DNA of 64,000 nt from Rhynochetos jubatus. Taxonomy: Eukaryota > Chordata > Aves > Eurypygiformes > Rhynochetidae. Made by a program: the position numbers and the translations under genes. The stretch lies in the NCBI GenBank assembly GCA_027574665.1, contig CM050656.1, positions 3,347,001-3,411,000 on the forward strand, in the 5' to 3' direction. Positions 60,404 through 64,000 of the stretch are shown here, one piece after another (the first letter of the stretch is position 1; each line of letters starts with the position of its first letter). The notes beneath the pieces were generated by a model. That model did no database searches. It had not been told where the DNA came from and worked only from the letters and a program-made list of their open reading frames with translations.

Positions 60404-63400
60404 CTGAAATGAAATAATCAGAGAAATAAATTACTGGAAGCTGAGCACAAAACACCTGAAACTACTGACATCCAAAAGCAGCTGGAGAGCTTTGCTCAGA
60501 TGCAGCACATGTCCAAGGGGAGCTGGGGCAGTTACAACTTTTGCTCAGAAACCCCAGCTCTGAGGTGGGCTGCAAGCACCCCCTGAGCTCCTGGGGTTGG
60601 CCAAAGGTCCTCTCCTGCCCCACAGCCCAGCTCAGCAGCCCCCAGACCCATAAGAACCACCTGCTAATACAGCTCTATACCTGATGGGCTTTACAGAACG
60701 TGAGGCAGGGTCCTCAGTCAAAGCTGCCTGAGGAGTTCAGCATCCTTTAGGGCTAACAGTTTGCACCTGGGCAGAGACCTGCTCCCCACCCCAGCAGTGA
60801 GAAGCAATGTTAATGATCAGGGCAAGCTAAAGGGACCAGCAGCCCAGCTCTGGAGCCAATGATCCATCAGCTTCCCAGCACAGCTGCCCTCACTTGTTAA
60901 CAACCCTTTGACCTTGTAGCTGTACACCAACCAGCTGTATGTGATCAATCTCATCAGCTGGAGGGCTGAGCCTCCCTGCACCCTGAGTGTTCCCAAAACC
61001 AAGGGAGGGAACCAGTGGCCAACCACCTCTAACGGGTGGTCCCTGGGTGCTAAATGGGTGGGTCATCCTACGTCCTACTTCTAGGAAAAAGGCCCTTGCT
61101 CAGCACACCACTCAGTTCATACACGTTGTGCCCTCGTAAATATTTTATCATATTTATTAAAAACTAAATAATAGCTCTTCTCTCCCAAAAGACCCAGGCA
61201 CAATAAATAAGATCCTCAGTGTTTGCCTGTGACACAGAAATAAGGATAATCTGTGTGAGTGCTACTGAAAACAGGTAGAGTCTACCTGATGCAAAGCGAT
61301 ATGAGGATCAAACTGAAATATGTAACTCCTTGGTATGATGCAGCTGAAGCCATTAATGATTTTAGAAAGCAAGAACAGTTATATGATTCAAAAACTAATT
61401 TATGTCCACTTGACAGAGTCAGAGCATGCACAGGCATCTTTGTAGTTTTCTAAATCCCAGCGTCTCCCAGCTTTTCCCTACTGTGTTCCTGCCTTGCAAT
61501 GAGCACCGATGTCCTTCAGATGAAAAACGCTACCTGGTTCAAAGTGCATCTTTCTCTGTCTTTTGAGCAGTGTGCTGTAGTTGAGGAGAAAATTAATTGC
61601 TGTAGATTCGTCACATAATAAACCAAATAATGCTAAATATAGTTTTTATCTTAAAACAATATATCATAGGAATGCTGGAAATTACAGGCCTAAAAGTAGA
61701 AAAGACTTGCTAAAAGTGTTTTCCCAGACAGACAAGATTTTAACTGACTGTTAATAACTTTGCAATTTACAGAGCAATGGGAAAAATCTGTACTGGGGAG
61801 TGAGAACTAAGTAGAAGTATTATGCCTGTGTCCATCACAGCAGTGAATTTCACTTGCTTATCTGTTCACGGATTAATGTTTTCAAGTGTGCAAGGTTCAA
61901 AACATCAATTATAACAGTGCGTCGCCTAGCAAGATGGCACTCATTAATAAGCACAGTGTACCATGCCTGTCATGGGAAAGAGCCCAGGTAAGACTTGGTT
62001 ATGTAAAGGAGAAAGATAAGATTGAAAATGGAAAATTATTGTGAATTGAACTGAACATTCATAAAATGCAATGAAATAATTTATGAGATATGAGAAATGG
62101 CATGAGAATGAATTTTTTTCTCTTCCATGTTGTTCATAAGAATAAATTACGGAAAATAACCCCTTCCACGCACAAACCAGCTGGAACTGATCACATCGTG
62201 GCCAGATTGATTCAATTTCTAGCAAAATTTTATTTGCTATTGCTTTGAAGAGCAGTGAAGGATGCAAAGCCCTTGCCTGTGCAGGGGCATCTGCCTGGGC
62301 AGAGGAGAGACCTTCCAAGACTTCTCCTTTGTTTCTAATGCCAAGAAAATGATATAAAATGCAAAATTCTCCTGTGTGTCGTCTTAAAAATTGCTATTAA
62401 ATTATGAGATTGTAATACTCTCCAATGTCAGTATTTCCCTGGATACGTGGTATGCACTGAAATATTGTACACTGAATCCTGGGAATAATTTCTGATGTAT
62501 CCTACCCCAATTTCAAACATCAGTTTGGAAAAAAAAAATTAAAAAAAATCTCTCAACCTGGAATTTCATAAAAATAGTTATCTGTGTTTTGGAGTTAAGC
62601 TAAAACCAAATATTCTCTGCTTTGAACTGTGTTTCAGTGTAAAAACAACAGGCGATAACCTGGTTTCTTGCCTCCCACTTCTTCTTTCTTAACAATTCCT
62701 GGATTGTAGCTGCGCTCCTGGCACTTGCTTTACCACCTGAATGGGACAATGCTCAGGCTCAGCCGGGGTCAATACACCCACCGCTCCGCGCTGACGGAGG
62801 TGACAGGTTTATGCACTCAGCACAATCCTACCACCGTACGAACGGCGTCAGTTCTCAGGTGCTGCCAAGCCGTCATCCACCCGCTGACAAATATCAAGAG
62901 GGGGTGTCTGCAGGGAAAGGAAATGCACTTTCAGGTGCTGACACCAGGCAGCGTCGGGGTGCTGCTGAGGACCGAGCGGGCAGTACGACACATCGCCACC
63001 GCTCAAACGCATCAACACTGCTGGGTGGAAGCTTGGTGGGAGTTCCCACAATCATTCCCACTGGGATGAGTTGCAAAAAATGCCCACCCATCAGTGCTTT
63101 TCCTAACCCTTGTATTCACAGGGATCTTAGGCTGAGCTAATTTACGCTGCAAACTATACGTGCATTTTTATAGTGTTGTAAACCCCATGTGTTTTATACA
63201 ACTCACACGTTAGAAAATATTGAAGTTAAGTCATTTTTAAACCCTCAAGTCCCCAGAAATTTTGCATCCAGATCATGTAAGAAAGCTTTTAGTAAATACT
63301 AGAGATAAATATTTTTCTTAGGGAATACATAGATACCCGCATTTCATCTTTCCTGCACGGTATTTCATCTCCTCCAGCTTGCTTTTAGTTCTAGAGATTT

Positions 63401-64000
63401 CTCATGGCTGTGTAGGAGAACTTAAATCGTGTTACGTGACAGATATATGCATAAGTATATGTAAGCATATTTATGTTACATTGCATGCACATCCAGCTCA
63501 AAAAAGGATATTCATAAGCAGTCAGGAGAAGAATTTGTGTATGAAGACATTGGTGACTGAAGATGCATTTCAGCAGGCGACAGCTTTCCCACAGTTTTTT
63601 CCTGGGCTGTCTTACAGCCTGGGGTCACCACACCTTGCTCTGTCCTCCTGCAGGCCGTGTGCACTTTATGGACCCTACGAAGATGTCAGGAACGTGTCAG
63701 GCTGGCTTTCCTGGCTGCAGAGCCAAAAGTCTTATCAGATTTGCTATATGAGGAAAAAAAATCTTGGAAGGTTCATTAGACCACCAGCCTGAGGTTGTGT
63801 CAGCCAAGATCTTTGATCAAAGATGGGAAAAAACTGTTAGTCGAAGTAAAAGCAACTTAAACATGAGCGTGCTGCATGTCCGAGGCCATTCTTGATGGGT
63901 TTTTCAGAAGATATCTTAACTAGACTTACTGATACACATAATGAGATGTAAGTAATCTGCTCTGGGTATCTTAAGGTATAAACCCAGGTTCTTCAGCCGG
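60404..64000 (-). other. NEGR1: NEGR1 intron 3 (3' part) with nothing else coding recognised
   Basis: This is the non-coding stretch upstream of exon 4 on the minus strand. The preceding exon (late Ig1 to early Ig2) was not seen, so the intron continues past the window end. Bases 60480-61130 are noticeably richer in G and C than their surroundings and may be an old insertion, but I recognise no family. Bases 61140-62720 are ordinary AT-rich intron. A CpG-dense block lies at 62755-63015. Bases 63060-64000 are AT-rich with nothing recognised. Confidence 0.8.
62755..63015. other. CpG-dense block (orphan CpG island candidate)
   Basis: I count about 19 CpG dinucleotides in roughly 255 bases at nearly 60 percent G+C, which is close to the number expected without CpG depletion, while flanking intron is depleted. 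No promoter motif, exon or repeat family is recognised. Alternatives are a young GC-rich insertion or an intragenic regulatory CpG island. Confidence 0.4.

Noticed and set aside
60216..60455. 79-residue open frame through exon 4 as a stand-alone protein
   Set aside because: Only the middle 43-44 residues match NEGR1. The N- and C-terminal parts run into intron beyond consensus acceptor and donor sites.

Overview
The window is vertebrate nuclear DNA, almost certainly from a bird. Two things point there: at least six clear 3' ends of CR1 LINEs, the dominant avian retroposon, and three short protein-coding exons separated by kilobases of AT-rich non-coding sequence. No prokaryotic-style gene organisation, operon, CRISPR array, rRNA or tRNA gene was recognised.

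The only gene I can support is NEGR1 (neuronal growth regulator 1; kilon, neurotractin in chick; an IgLON family GPI-anchored neural adhesion protein). It lies on the minus strand, and three consecutive internal exons are visible: 60403-60272 (end of Ig domain 2), 35133-35013 (start of Ig domain 3) and 29709-29558 (rest of Ig domain 3). All three have consensus splice sites and their reading phases join exactly. The conserved IgLON order numbers them 4, 5 and 6. The signal peptide, Ig1 and early Ig2 exons should lie beyond base 64000. The GPI-signal exon should lie before base 1, because I could not find it in the 29.5 kb downstream of exon 6.

Layout: 60404-64000 is the end of intron 3. 35134-60271 is all of intron 4 (25,138 bp). 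29710-35012 is all of intron 5 (5,303 bp). 1-29557 is the first part of intron 6. The introns hold CR1 copies in both orientations (10.5, 17.1 and 18.6 kb in the NEGR1 sense; 39.9, 51.0 and 54.2 kb antisense), a decayed CR1 reverse-transcriptase fragment near 53.8 kb, a possible solo LTR tail at 16.2 kb, homopolymers and simple repeats. They also hold several AT-rich, homeodomain-motif-rich blocks that look like conserved enhancers, and some unexpectedly CpG-dense patches.

No novel biological system is evident. The observations most worth checking are the phase arrangement that makes Ig domain 3 a skippable cassette, a CpG-dense exon-like segment on the opposite strand at 1.4-1.65 kb, a CpG-dense block at 62.8-63.0 kb, the T19A24 inverted homopolymer at 45.3 kb, and the candidate enhancer at 40.7-41.1 kb.
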